DNA from: a virus
Reading direction: 5' to 3' (one strand)
IMG/VR virus record: IMGVR_UViG_3300032053_000078
Coordinates: 1-60,386 of that record
Length of the DNA stretch: 60,386 nt
Shown here: positions 17,354 through 24,615 of the stretch, piece after piece
Layout: each line of letters starts with the position of its first letter
How positions within the stretch are numbered: the first letter of the stretch is position 1
The notes under the pieces: model-generated
What the model saw: only the letters and a program-made list of their open reading frames with translations
The model's database searches: none
What the model was told of the DNA's origin: nothing
Program-made: the position numbers and the translations under genes

Positions 17354-17845
17354 CTATTCCGAAGCAGGTTCGGTAGGGCGTCCCGTGATCTCTGTCATCA
17401 TCTCGCCGACCAGTTCCATGAGGTCAGCCATCTCCAACGGTGGGTCGGTGTCCTCAGACCACTCGATGAACCGGTCCCGGTCCTCCGCCGCGATCAACTT
17501 GGTGATGACGTCACTGATCTTCACGAGCGCCTTCGACTGCTTGACGAAGTCGGTCTCAGCGTTCGCCGACGTGATGTCAGCCTGCGCCTTCGAGAGCTGC
17601 ATCAGCAACATCCCGGGGACCTTCGACCGCAAAGCGAACACCTCGCCACGCGTTTTCAGTACCGGTGAGCCGCCGTCCTCGTTTGCCGCTGCCTCAGCGA
17701 CGATCACGTCGACCGACGCGATTTCATCCGGCGGAGGACCAGTCGAGCCGCTGCCAGTAGACGCAGCGTCGAGAACGTCGTCGCTCTCAGGGACCATCCC
17801 GGTCTGCACCTCATCGTCGGGAATCATCCCAGTCTCAACCGGCAT
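17354..17845 (-). CDS. Tail assembly chaperone (first frame)
   Basis: 163 residues, acidic first half, then the helical core RSKVPGMLLMQLSKAQAD and the DRDRFIEWSED region typical of actinophage tail assembly chaperones. ATG 17845 follows GGAGGAGG at 8 nt. Its 3' end overlaps an open -1 frame that continues into the second chaperone part. Located just before the neck and tape measure genes, the usual place. Confidence 0.75.
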   Translation of the reverse strand: MPVETGMIPDDEVQTGMVPESDDVLDAASTGSGSTGPPPDEIASVDVIVAEAAANEDGGSPVLKTRGEVFALRSKVPGMLLMQLSKAQADITSANAETDFVKQSKALVKISDVITKLIAAEDRDRFIEWSEDTDPPLEMADLMELVGEMMTEITGRPTEPASE

Positions 17846-17931
17846 AGCGGCCTCCTCCTATTGCGTATCGGCCGAAACTACCACGATGTGATTCGCTGTC
17901 CACCCGAACCTTCACCGCCGCGAAACGCAGA

Positions 17932-18459
17932 TCAGATGCAGCACGGTGCCATTTCAAGTTCGACGTGGAGCGTCCACCCGGCGCAGCCGCCCTTGGGCGA
18001 GATCGGGTCCATTGTGCCTATACGCGCCTTCAACGGTTCACCACCGAACGTGGTCCCGTCATACCCCGAGAGGTCACCCATGATGCAACAGAACAACTTG
18101 ATCGCATCCATCTCCAAGTTCGCCGCTGCAATGTCGGACTCCGACGATGGCGGGAACGGTTTGTACGCCGAGTCCTTCAACGTCGGCCAGCACGGCCGGT
18201 ACAACCGGATGGCGACCTTCGCTACCGGGACCAGCTCCCCGCAGTTTGTGGGGCCACCCCACGCCCCCGGGAACCCTTTGGTTGCGTGGATCGACTCCAA
18301 CCAGACGTACAGGCCGTCGCAACAATCGGCGGGGGGAGCGCCGTGGTACAACCCCGACTCGGCGGGGGCACCGGTAGGGGTGTCAGTGAGGCACGCGATT
18401 GAGACGTCCAACAACCGGGTCAGCATCGACGGCAGGTAGCTGACGTCTTGGATTGTCAT
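17932..18459 (-). CDS. Head-tail connector / tail terminator-like protein, 175 aa
   Basis: ATG 18459 (MTIQDVSYLPSML) overlaps the adaptor gene's stop (ATGA). The protein is cysteine-rich, with ADCCDGLYVWL, FCCIMGD and CAGWT segments, as is often seen in actinophage connector proteins. Its place directly after the head-tail adaptor points to a stopper or tail terminator. The specific assignment is inference from order. Confidence 0.6.
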   Translation of the reverse strand: MTIQDVSYLPSMLTRLLDVSIACLTDTPTGAPAESGLYHGAPPADCCDGLYVWLESIHATKGFPGAWGGPTNCGELVPVAKVAIRLYRPCWPTLKDSAYKPFPPSSESDIAAANLEMDAIKLFCCIMGDLSGYDGTTFGGEPLKARIGTMDPISPKGGCAGWTLHVELEMAPCCI

Positions 18460-19337
18460 GTGAACTCTCTGTATTGCGGCGACTTGTCCATTCGTCGAAC
18501 CGTTGACCGTCGCGGGATCTTGCCCGGGTTGACCGACGCCAACCACAGGTCAACCTCATAGATCCCAACCCGGCCACCTTCGTCGAGGAACGTCAACGGG
18601 TCAGCGAACGACATGGAGATCCCCTCACGGGTGACCGTTTGGAGACGCTGCGGGAGGACGCACCCGTCGGCGTTGCACATGAACTTCGCGATTTCACAAG
18701 CGAACCGTGCCGTCGCTGACAGCCCCGACTGGTCAGGTATCCGACCGTACGAGTACGTCACCTGCCAAGTCCCGTCCTTCGACCCGTCGTTCGGGGCGAG
18801 ACCGTACGGGGCGGAACTGACAGCCCGGTTCTGAGTGCAAGGCCACTGCAACCCGTCGAAGCGAACCAACCGGCGGTACTGCTCGACGCCGTACAACGTC
18901 GGGTCGAAGATTTCACCGTCGATCACGACTTGGGTGACGCTCCCGACCGGCATCGGGAGGAGGACCGATGGCAAGTTGCACTGCCCGGCGCAACACGAGT
19001 TGAAGTCGAACCATTCGCCGTCGATCCGGTATGGCTGATTCGGGAACGCCCACCCACCGGCAGCGGCGTTCCACAACGAGTACGTCCACCCGCCCATCGG
19101 CCACTGCAACCATGCGTCGCCGCCGCAGCCGCAACCGTCGCCGTAACACGGGCGCACCGTGCGCGAGCAGATCCCCGGGTACTGCCGTCCCGACAGACGG
19201 AACAGGATGTTCGTTGCCATGTCCACAGCCTGTTGAAGCTCGGTAGCGTTCGGCGGGTCAGCCAACCCTGAGCAGCACGCTTGGACGTCGGCCGGGGTGA
19301 TCCAGTCACCGCAAACACCGGAGGTAGGGGCAGCCAC
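18456..19337 (-). CDS. Head-to-tail adaptor
   Basis: 293 residues. The N-terminus (ITPADVQACCSGLADPPN, LFRLSGRQYPGICSRTVRPC) is the characteristic actinophage head-tail adaptor pattern, with a helix set followed by a Cys-rich insertion (GDGCGCGGD). Start GTG 19337 lies 6 nt after TAGCAT, so a leaderless transcript is possible. The gene opens the tail module after a terminator-like hairpin and the inserted early block. Confidence 0.85.
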   Translation of the reverse strand: MAAPTSGVCGDWITPADVQACCSGLADPPNATELQQAVDMATNILFRLSGRQYPGICSRTVRPCYGDGCGCGGDAWLQWPMGGWTYSLWNAAAGGWAFPNQPYRIDGEWFDFNSCCAGQCNLPSVLLPMPVGSVTQVVIDGEIFDPTLYGVEQYRRLVRFDGLQWPCTQNRAVSSAPYGLAPNDGSKDGTWQVTYSYGRIPDQSGLSATARFACEIAKFMCNADGCVLPQRLQTVTREGISMSFADPLTFLDEGGRVGIYEVDLWLASVNPGKIPRRSTVRRMDKSPQYREFT

Positions 19338-19343
19338 GCGGCG

Positions 19344-19349
19344 ATGCTA
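19344..19349 (-). promoter_or_regulatory. -10-like TAGCAT before the adaptor gene
   Basis: TAGCAT is separated by 6 nt from GTG 19337, identical in geometry to the site before 17051. The sequence GGGGTAGCATC is nearly the same at both genes. No good -35, so a phage-specific factor or a non-promoter role is possible. Confidence 0.35.
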
Positions 19350-19375
19350 CCCCGCCGTGCCGCCGGGTTCGGGGT
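19349..19375 (-). terminator. Possible hairpin at the end of the early-gene block
   Basis: ACCCCG (19349-19354) can pair with CGGGGT (19370-19375) over a 15-nt GC-rich loop, just after the stop at 19391. There is no U-run. Weak evidence, and it overlaps the -10-like box of the next gene. Confidence 0.3.
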
Positions 19376-19390
19376 TGCTACCCGGTCATT

Positions 19391-19657
19391 TCACGACCAC
19401 GGTTCGGGATGGGCGCACGCCTCACAAGCGCGCATCGTTGTGGTCGAGTGACCGCCGTACCCGGGGTCGAACGGATCGGAGACAGGTTCAACCGGGCCAA
19501 CCGTTGAACACAGGTCGCACGACGCGACCCAACGCAACAGCGACGGGTCCCCCTGATGGATCTCGATGGCCTCGTCGAGGTCGTCGACCCATCGGGCACC
19601 TTCGGTTGGGTCAGCGAACTTGTAGGCGACAGCGCCTTTCGGTGGTGGGGTTGTCAT
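19391..19657 (-). CDS. Small zinc-ribbon protein, 88 aa
   Basis: Starts MTTPPPKGAVAYKF at ATG 19657 (ATGA overlap). Two CxxC pairs, SCDLCSTVG and ACEACAHPE, frame a 30-residue segment, as in a zinc ribbon. Its N-terminus resembles that of the next upstream gene (MTTPPPVGFVPY), so the two share a leader sequence or are partial duplicates. Last gene of the unit from promoter 20501-20529. Function unknown. Confidence 0.65.
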   Translation of the reverse strand: MTTPPPKGAVAYKFADPTEGARWVDDLDEAIEIHQGDPSLLRWVASCDLCSTVGPVEPVSDPFDPGYGGHSTTTMRACEACAHPEPWS

Positions 19658-19983
19658 TCTTGCTTTCCTTCCCGGTTGGCGAGTTCTGCTTTCCGGCTGG
19701 CGAGTTCTTCCGGGCTGTGGTGTGGCGGCCACGGCTTCTCGGTGTTGGCGACGATCCAGTCGATCGCCTCTTGGCGTTTGGCGAACTTCGGTCCCATCAC
19801 ATCGGGTTGCCCGGTGTAGGTGAGCCACGCCGACCATTGCCCGTCGGGCATCCGTCTTGCTGTGCCGAGGTCGCTGTCGCGCTTCCACCCGGCGAACGAC
19901 AGGACAAGCCACGCCGCTTGATCGCCGCGGCCGAGGCGTTTGAGTGTGTAGGGAACGAAACCTACTGGCGGTGGAGTTGTCAT
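19654..19983 (-). CDS. Hypothetical protein, 109 aa
   Basis: Starts MTTPPPVGFVPYTLKRLG at ATG 19983, 2 nt after the upstream stop. A beta-rich first half with WLVLSFAGWKRDSD and WSAWLTYTGQP, then a helical, charged tail (EELASRKAELANRE). Not recognised. The MTTPPP start is shared with the following gene. Confidence 0.65.
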   Translation of the reverse strand: MTTPPPVGFVPYTLKRLGRGDQAAWLVLSFAGWKRDSDLGTARRMPDGQWSAWLTYTGQPDVMGPKFAKRQEAIDWIVANTEKPWPPHHSPEELASRKAELANREGKQE

Positions 19984-19985
19984 GG

Positions 19986-20309
19986 TCACACCTCGTTCGC
20001 GTTCGACCAGCATGACCGGCACACTTCGAGGTACTCGGCGGGTTCTTCCATCGTCTGCCGCCGGACCTGTTCCGACGTGAGGGTGTCGGCCTTGACGTCA
20101 GCGCCGCACACCTCGCACTCGCCGTACTCGACGATCTCCAACTCGCCACCCCACATCGGGGCGGGGCTGTGGTCGTCGTCGTCGAAGTCGACGAAGATCC
20201 ACTGGCCTCCGACGTCGTCGCGGACGGAGTCGACGATCCCGGTCTTGCCGTGAGTCGTCGTGTGGGTTGCGGTGACAAGGATGTGGTCGCCCACATAGAA
20301 CTTGCTCAT
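19986..20309 (-). CDS. KOW-like plus zinc-ribbon small protein, 107 aa
   Basis: Residues 1-55 (KFYVGDHILVTATHTTTHGK, TGIVDSVRDD) look like a small SH3/KOW-type barrel. Residues 65-100 carry CEVCGADV and CRSCW, a zinc ribbon. ATG 20309 overlaps the upstream stop (ATGA). A nucleic-acid-binding role is plausible but unproven. Confidence 0.65.
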   Translation of the reverse strand: MSKFYVGDHILVTATHTTTHGKTGIVDSVRDDVGGQWIFVDFDDDDHSPAPMWGGELEIVEYGECEVCGADVKADTLTSEQVRRQTMEEPAEYLEVCRSCWSNANEV

Positions 20310-20467
20310 GCCTTCGCCTCCTGATCCGAGATGATCGACACCATGTAGCCGAGGTATTCCAGATTGGAGCGGAGCACGATGGCGTCCTTGATGGTGAGTC
20401 CGGCGCGGACCTTGGTCAGATCGTTGGCGTCGGTGTAACAAACTTTGTAAGTCGGGGTGGTGGTCAT
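20306..20467 (-). CDS. Small protein, 53 aa, first gene of an early unit
   Basis: ATG 20467 is preceded by the conserved leader AAGGAGCACCACC. Product: MTTTPTYKVCYTDANDLTKV and a short helix-strand end. Too short for the usual ORF cut-off if the upstream extension is ignored, but promoter, leader and ATGA coupling to the next gene make it convincing. Function unknown. Confidence 0.7.
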   Translation of the reverse strand: MTTTPTYKVCYTDANDLTKVRAGLTIKDAIVLRSNLEYLGYMVSIISDQEAKA

Positions 20468-20500
20468 GGTGGTGCTCCTTCTTCCTTGCCCTACACCTAA

Positions 20501-20529
20501 AGTGTAGCACCACGCACTACGATAAGCAA
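20501..20529 (-). promoter_or_regulatory. Sigma70-type promoter with CTACAC-N5-GTGTAG operator
   Basis: TTGCTT (20529-20524), 17-bp spacer, TACACT (20506-20501). The inverted repeat CTACAC-N5-GTGTAG at 20491-20507 overlaps the -10 and start site exactly as at 1171-1187. Drives four coupled small genes down to 19391. Confidence 0.7.
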
Positions 20530-20534
20530 CCCCG

Positions 20535-20738
20535 TTAGTCCTCGGGCAACCGCAACGACTCCGCCAACTCCGCGATCCTCGCCCGCATCGCATCACCCGA
20601 GATATGCCGCGGAACCTTCCCCGACAAGATGTCCTCCGCCTGCTCCGGCGTCCACCCCACCCGCACCAACGCCGACGCCACACACCCCGGCTCGCACTCG
20701 TCATCCGGCCCGACGCCGCAACCCGCACAGGATTTCAT
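20535..20738 (-). CDS. Small Cys-rich protein, 67 aa
   Basis: I chose ATG 20738 (MKSCAGCGVGPDDECEPGCV) because GGGGGGC precedes it; a longer ORF from 20807 would cross the inverted repeat. Cysteines at CxxC, C and C in the first 20 residues suggest a zinc site; the rest is helical (TPEQAEDILSGKVP). Its start codon lies inside a TGAAATC motif. Confidence 0.6.
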   Translation of the reverse strand: MKSCAGCGVGPDDECEPGCVASALVRVGWTPEQAEDILSGKVPRHISGDAMRARIAELAESLRLPED

Positions 20739-20755
20739 CGTGCCCCCCAACGAAC

Positions 20756-20821
20756 CGGACGGCCAGCGGTGCGACCCTCCAGAGCACCACCCCGAGAGAG
20801 GACACATTCACTGGCCGTCCG
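20756..20821. repeat. 11-bp perfect inverted repeat with 44-nt loop
   Basis: CGGACGGCCAG (20756-20766) and its exact complement (20811-20821) lie in the gap between the SSB gene and the 67-residue gene. As RNA it would form a long hairpin just before the ribosome binding site of the downstream gene. It could be a terminator, a translational control element or a protein site. Confidence 0.55.
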
Positions 20822-20841
20822 AACCCTGAGCATAGCCACGC

Positions 20842-21378
20842 TCACCGCAGCAACCGTTCCGGGTACGACCCGAAGATCCCGGGCTGCCAATCAGCAGCCG
20901 ACACCACAAACGGCTCCTCCGCTGGGAGGTGCGCTGTCCGAGCCGCCGCCGAACGCGGTGCCGGAGCTGCCGGTCCCGTGTCGAAGTCCGGTTCCCGACC
21001 GAACGACCCGCCGCCCACCTTCTCGTTCCGGGTGATCGCCGCGGTCGCCCACTTCAAGTCAGCGCCAACCGCTTCCGCGACCAACTCAACCTTCGACCGG
21101 TTCCCACCAGACTCCTTGTCCTCCCACGTCTGCTGATCCAACCGGCCCATCACGATCACCCGGTTCCCTTTCGACAACGTCTCAGCCACGTTCTCACCGA
21201 GCTTGCCCCAAGCGATCACATCGAAGAACGACACCTTCTCCTCCCACTCGTCGCCCTTCTGCCAACGCCGGTTCACCGCCAACCCAAACTTCGCCAACGC
21301 CATCCCCGTCGGGGTAAACGCCAACTCCGGGTCTCTGGTCACGTTCCCCACGATGGTCACACAGTTGTCAATCGCCAC
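20842..21378 (-). CDS. ssb: Single-stranded DNA-binding protein
   Basis: Residues 1-105 are a clear SSB OB-fold: NCVTIVGNVTRDPEL, LAKFGLAVNRRW, VSFFDVIAWGKLGENVAE and GNRVIVMGRLDQQTWED. The C-terminal tail is Gly/Pro/Ala-rich but lacks the usual acidic DDDIPF end (it ends in ERLLR), so contacts with host SSB partners may differ. GTG 21378 overlaps the HIRAN gene's end. Likely replication or recombination role. Confidence 0.93.
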   Translation of the reverse strand: MAIDNCVTIVGNVTRDPELAFTPTGMALAKFGLAVNRRWQKGDEWEEKVSFFDVIAWGKLGENVAETLSKGNRVIVMGRLDQQTWEDKESGGNRSKVELVAEAVGADLKWATAAITRNEKVGGGSFGREPDFDTGPAAPAPRSAAARTAHLPAEEPFVVSAADWQPGIFGSYPERLLR

Positions 21379-21787
21379 GAGTGGCCTGCCTTTCGTTGTC
21401 GAATGTCACCAAGATTTCAAGCCCCGGCTTGTCGAGATGTTCAGGGTCAACCAGCACAGCGGACACCGCCGCCGTTGCCGCCGACCCGCCGTCGATGCGA
21501 GGTGCCCACCGGGCGGCCAGATCCTTCGGGACGTGACCGACGAACCCGTGACGACCCAACAGCGGAACATGAACCTCGATCGCGTTAGCGTCGTACTCGT
21601 TGTCAGGGTTGCGGACCAGCAGCACCGCAGGCATCACCGGGGTCTCGTCGAGATCGTCGAACGACGACGCCGACTTGATCGCCTCAACCCGAGACGCCTC
21701 CACAGCATCAGCAACAGCGAGCAGCGTGGCCGGGTACCCGGGGCGGAACGTCAACCCCACAACCTTCACCGACTGGGCGTCGGTCAC
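21368..21787 (-). CDS. HIRAN-domain protein
   Basis: 139 residues that are essentially one HIRAN domain: VVGLTFRPGYPATLLAV, then LLVRNPDNEYDANAIEVHV and RHGFVGHVPKDLA, the family's 'N.yD..Ai.V' and 'vGyvp' landmarks. HIRAN domains recognise DNA 3' ends in Rad5-type helicases; a free-standing phage copy next to SSB suggests a recombination or replication-end function. Start GTG 21787 (GTGA overlap). Confidence 0.82.
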   Translation of the reverse strand: MTDAQSVKVVGLTFRPGYPATLLAVADAVEASRVEAIKSASSFDDLDETPVMPAVLLVRNPDNEYDANAIEVHVPLLGRHGFVGHVPKDLAARWAPRIDGGSAATAAVSAVLVDPEHLDKPGLEILVTFDNERQATRGD

Positions 21788-22731
21788 TGGTCGACCTCCA
21801 ACCAGCCGAGCACAGCGAACACCGTTTCCTCATCCCACTCGCGAGGATCGGACTTCCCGTCAACCCCCAAAGATTTCAGAAACGCCGCGTACAACTTTGC
21901 TTCCTCAGCGGTCAGCCCTGCGGCCAACTCGATCAGCGTGTCGACCCGTTCCGCCAGACCAGATGTCTCACCGGCAGACGATTCGGCGACCGGGGGTTGC
22001 GCCCCCAACACCACCGCCTGATCCACCAACATTCGGGCATCAGCCTCAGTCGCAGGTTTCGTCACCCTCAACCCGTTCGACTTCGCCCACGCCGTCAACT
22101 CAACCGACCGGGAACCCAACCCGTTGATCTCTTTCCGCAGCTCCGACAGCGTCGCGTCCGACGGCGGGAGCAGCGACGGGTCGGCGTCGGTCACGTCGGC
22201 CTCGACCACCGAACTGTCCGAAACCTCAGAGTCAGGGGCGTTGCTGTCATCAGCGGATGTCGCTTCGGGGTCGCGCTTCCCCGCCGCTTCCAACGCCCTC
22301 TCCGGTTGCGCCGCAGCGATCGCCACCTGAGACGTACCCGCGCCGATCGCCCGGATCTCAGCGTCACGTTGACGCCACACCACCAGCGCCTTCAAGTCGG
22401 TCATGTCGTCGGGGTACCCGGCGCGCTTCAACGCCCGCCCCAACGCTTTCGTGCAAAGAATGTTCCACTTGTCCGACAGGTGGTCGAGCGAAGCGTCGCC
22501 GCCGCGCAACTTCGACTCGACCGGCTTGTAACCGACCACCGGGCGACGACCGGACCCCTCGGGGAAGTTGATCGTCGCCACACAGAACTGGCCTCCGCCG
22601 CCGACCTTGGCTGGGATGCCCAGCTCCGACCCGGGTGCCTCGTGGAAGTCGACCCACGCCCCCGGATGATCGTCCAAGGCGAGACCCCATCGGAGACCCG
22701 GGCTTGCGTACGTCGGACTAAGAGCAGCCAT
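21784..22731 (-). CDS. Phage DNA-metabolism-associated protein, 315 aa, unknown
   Basis: ATG 22731 (MAALSPTYASPGLRWG) has GTGGAG at 6 nt; the TTG at 22755 is weaker. Residues 80-120 (DKWNILCTKALGRALKRAG) form a conserved-looking block that I remember from other actinophage genes without a name. The middle is acidic and disordered; the C-terminus is helical. It is coupled to HIRAN and SSB, so a role with single-stranded DNA is likely but not shown. Confidence 0.65.
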   Translation of the reverse strand: MAALSPTYASPGLRWGLALDDHPGAWVDFHEAPGSELGIPAKVGGGGQFCVATINFPEGSGRRPVVGYKPVESKLRGGDASLDHLSDKWNILCTKALGRALKRAGYPDDMTDLKALVVWRQRDAEIRAIGAGTSQVAIAAAQPERALEAAGKRDPEATSADDSNAPDSEVSDSSVVEADVTDADPSLLPPSDATLSELRKEINGLGSRSVELTAWAKSNGLRVTKPATEADARMLVDQAVVLGAQPPVAESSAGETSGLAERVDTLIELAAGLTAEEAKLYAAFLKSLGVDGKSDPREWDEETVFAVLGWLEVDQ

Positions 22732-22769
22732 CAGGATCTCCACTCGATTCGGCAACTAAGGCAACTACT

Positions 22770-22798
22770 ACTGTAGCAGTTCACACGACAGATGTCGT
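22770..22798 (-). promoter_or_regulatory. Promoter for the SSB/HIRAN unit
   Basis: ACGACA (22798-22793), 17-bp spacer, TACAGT (22775-22770). The -35 is imperfect. The -10 matches that of the promoter at 55924-55952. A GCAACTA direct repeat follows the -10. Confidence 0.5.
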
Positions 22799-22805
22799 CA
22801 GGATT

Positions 22806-23258
22806 TCATCGGGTGACGACGTGGACGTACACCCGTTCCTTGCACAACGGGTCGGCCAACCGGGGGGCGTCGCCGGGGTTCCCGGCGAGCAACGCCTTCA
22901 CCAACCATCCGGCGTCACGCAACCCGACCAGCGCCGCGACCAACGCCCGATCCCGGGCGGCGACGGAGACCAAGTCAGGAGCCGACGGCCACGCGGTCTG
23001 CGGTAACCCCAACCGGTCAGCGTCCGCAGCAGCCAAAGCCGCAGCGCCGCGACCAGCAGTGTGCATCACGAGACAACCTTGCGGGAGAGCCGCCACAGCA
23101 GCCCTCAGCGCCTCCCATTCAGCTTCGGCTTCTTCCCGCCGCACAGCGACGACAGCGGCCAGCTCGTAGGGCACAGGGCTGCCGTCAGGCATCGTGGACG
23201 GATCAGCCCACCAGTCCGGGCCGTCGACGACAACAGCGGTCAACCGTTCCTCGGTCAC
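22806..23258 (-). CDS. Possible SLOG / DUF2493-like protein, 150 aa
   Basis: The central region LPQGCLVMHTAGRGAAALA, RLGLPQTAWP and AARDRALVAALV resembles the nucleotide-binding core of YspA/DUF2493 SLOG proteins (usual pattern: VvhGgArGaD, lGipv..yPadW, RN..M). The first glycine pair is altered. Start GTG 23258 (GTGA overlap). Its TGA stop is part of a TGAAATC motif. Family link is tentative. Confidence 0.5.
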   Translation of the reverse strand: MTEERLTAVVVDGPDWWADPSTMPDGSPVPYELAAVVAVRREEAEAEWEALRAAVAALPQGCLVMHTAGRGAAALAAADADRLGLPQTAWPSAPDLVSVAARDRALVAALVGLRDAGWLVKALLAGNPGDAPRLADPLCKERVYVHVVTR

Positions 23259-23434
23259 TCCCGCCCAGCCCGGATTTCAGCGTCCCACTTCGCGACGTAC
23301 GCAGCCTCCTCGATCTTGCGGTCGGGATGGTTGTCGAACGCCCGGGCCGCCTGCTCTACCCGGCACCGGTCAGCGATCGACAGGTTCGGCAGGAGACGGA
23401 CCACACTGGCGCGCTTCTTCTGCTCGTAGTTCAC
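23255..23434 (-). CDS. Small protein, 59 aa
   Basis: GTG 23434 follows GGAGGAGGTGAC, an excellent ribosome binding site, so the longer ORF to 23590 is rejected. Product NYEQKKRASVVRLLPNLSI and a helical charged end. GTGA overlaps at both ends couple it to its neighbours. Function unknown. Confidence 0.65.
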   Translation of the reverse strand: MNYEQKKRASVVRLLPNLSIADRCRVEQAARAFDNHPDRKIEEAAYVAKWDAEIRAGRE

Positions 23435-23598
23435 GTCACCTCCTCCGGCCAGATACCGGAGAACGCCGCCGAACGGACCTCCGCTTTCACCAGCTCTGCT
23501 TTGACCTCGGCCAGCTCCGCTTTGAGCCGCTTGATCTCCGCGTGCTGAACATGCAACTTCGCGGTGGCTTCCTCCGCCACCCGTTGCCAACCATCCAT
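23431..23598 (-). CDS. Very small coiled-coil protein, 55 aa
   Basis: A short gene read directly from the sequence: ATG 23598 (MDGWQRVAEEATAKLHVQ) through a heptad stretch KRLKAELAEVKAELVKAEV to TGA 23431. Lies 1 nt after the upstream stop and forms a GTGA overlap with the next start. One long helix, probably oligomeric. Function unknown. Confidence 0.6.
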   Translation of the reverse strand: MDGWQRVAEEATAKLHVQHAEIKRLKAELAEVKAELVKAEVRSAAFSGIWPEEVT

Positions 23599-23599
23599 G

Positions 23600-23842
23600 T
23601 CATGCTTCCTTTCGGTGGGCGCGGGCGATTGCCTCGCGGAACTGTGTCTTGCGTGCGACCGCCAACGAGTCGGCGGTGAGCTTCGGGGGATTCGGGGCGA
23701 GGAAGTCGAACAGCGCCACCAGCGGTGCCGTCATGTTCGTCTCGCTGAGCAAACCCGGGTCGACGATCTGCTGCCAGTAGAACCGGCCCGGGGTGCTCCA
23801 ACGGAGGTTGAGGATCGGGTAACCGTCGGTGTCCATCGTCAT
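23600..23842 (-). CDS. Hypothetical protein, 80 aa
   Basis: MTMDTDGYPILNLRWSTPG start at ATG 23842, with AAAGGGGC upstream and an ATGA overlap with the preceding gene. Two aromatic strands then a helical end (FREAIARAHRKEA). Not recognised. Confidence 0.6.
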   Translation of the reverse strand: MTMDTDGYPILNLRWSTPGRFYWQQIVDPGLLSETNMTAPLVALFDFLAPNPPKLTADSLAVARKTQFREAIARAHRKEA

Positions 23843-24573
23843 GCCCCTTTCCGGCAGGTCGGGCCGATCCCGAGCTGGCGTGAGATTTCATCGGTCAGGT
23901 GGCGGTTGCAGTGCGAGCAACGACCGATCTCTTGACCGTACAACTGGGCTGCGGCTTCGACCCCGGCCTCGACGATCCGGTCGAGGATCGAGCGGACCCG
24001 GGCGAAGTCCCGAATCGGTGAGTCGGGGTGACCGCCGACGACCATCTTCAGGAAGGTGCGACCGGCCCACTTGCCTTTCTCGGGGCGGTCGACCCGGACG
24101 AACAGCAGGTCGTTATGGCCGCCCGAAGCGACGGCGTAGTAGCCCTCGGGGACGTCGGGGAGTGGGCCACCGGGTGACGGTGTGCGAGGTGCGGCGGCGG
24201 CTTTGGTGACCCGGTGCAGGACTGAGCCGTCGCGGGCGGTCCCGGCGTCGGAGGTGATGACCGCCTCGACGGTGTCACCCGATGCCTTCGTGATCGTGAT
24301 GGTGTCGCCGACGTCCTTGCCGGGGGGGCCGGTGACCAGCCACTCGCCGTCGTACTTGATCCAACGGAAGTTCGGGTCGGCAGCTTTCGCTGCGGCGAGG
24401 ATTTCAGCGATGGCAGCCGAGGCGTCGTTCGAGCTGAACTCGGCGATTGCGGCGGCGGTGTAGTCCTGCGCTGCGGCGAACTCGGGGTTGTCGGCGATCA
24501 GCTTCGTCAGGAACGCGGCCTGCCGCGGGGAGATGGGTCGTCCTTGTGGGATGTGGATTGTGGTGGTGCTCAT
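23839..24573 (-). CDS. DUF6011-like protein with C-terminal zinc motif, 244 aa
   Basis: The C-terminus GRCSHCNRHLTDEISRQLG followed by IGPTCRKG is the cysteine pattern of DUF6011-type actinobacterial/phage proteins (memory). The N-terminal 45 residues (ISPRQAAFLTKLIADNPEF) are also typical. The middle carries a beta domain binding unknown ligand. The ATG at 24573 is 6 nt after TATGAT, with no ribosome binding site, so the mRNA is probably leaderless. Confidence 0.7.
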   Translation of the reverse strand: MSTTTIHIPQGRPISPRQAAFLTKLIADNPEFAAAQDYTAAAIAEFSSNDASAAIAEILAAAKAADPNFRWIKYDGEWLVTGPPGKDVGDTITITKASGDTVEAVITSDAGTARDGSVLHRVTKAAAAPRTPSPGGPLPDVPEGYYAVASGGHNDLLFVRVDRPEKGKWAGRTFLKMVVGGHPDSPIRDFARVRSILDRIVEAGVEAAAQLYGQEIGRCSHCNRHLTDEISRQLGIGPTCRKGA

Positions 24574-24579
24574 ATGTTC

Positions 24580-24608
24580 ATCATAACGTCTAGCCTCACG
24601 ATACGCAA
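24580..24608 (-). promoter_or_regulatory. Promoter producing a leaderless mRNA (start 24573)
   Basis: TTGCGT (24608-24603), 17-bp spacer starting ATCGTGA, TATGAT (24585-24580), then GAACAT and ATG. The predicted transcription start coincides with the start codon. Confidence 0.75.
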
Positions 24609-24615
24609 CCCCGGA

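Noticed and set aside
17861-17890. Plus-strand TTGCGTATCG, identical to the phage -35 region
   Set aside because: No acceptable -10 occurs at 16-18 bp, and the downstream plus strand has only shadow frames.
19391-20296. 301-codon minus-strand frame covering three small genes
   Set aside because: Its upstream two thirds are out of frame with three well-supported, coupled genes; only the last 88 codons are real.
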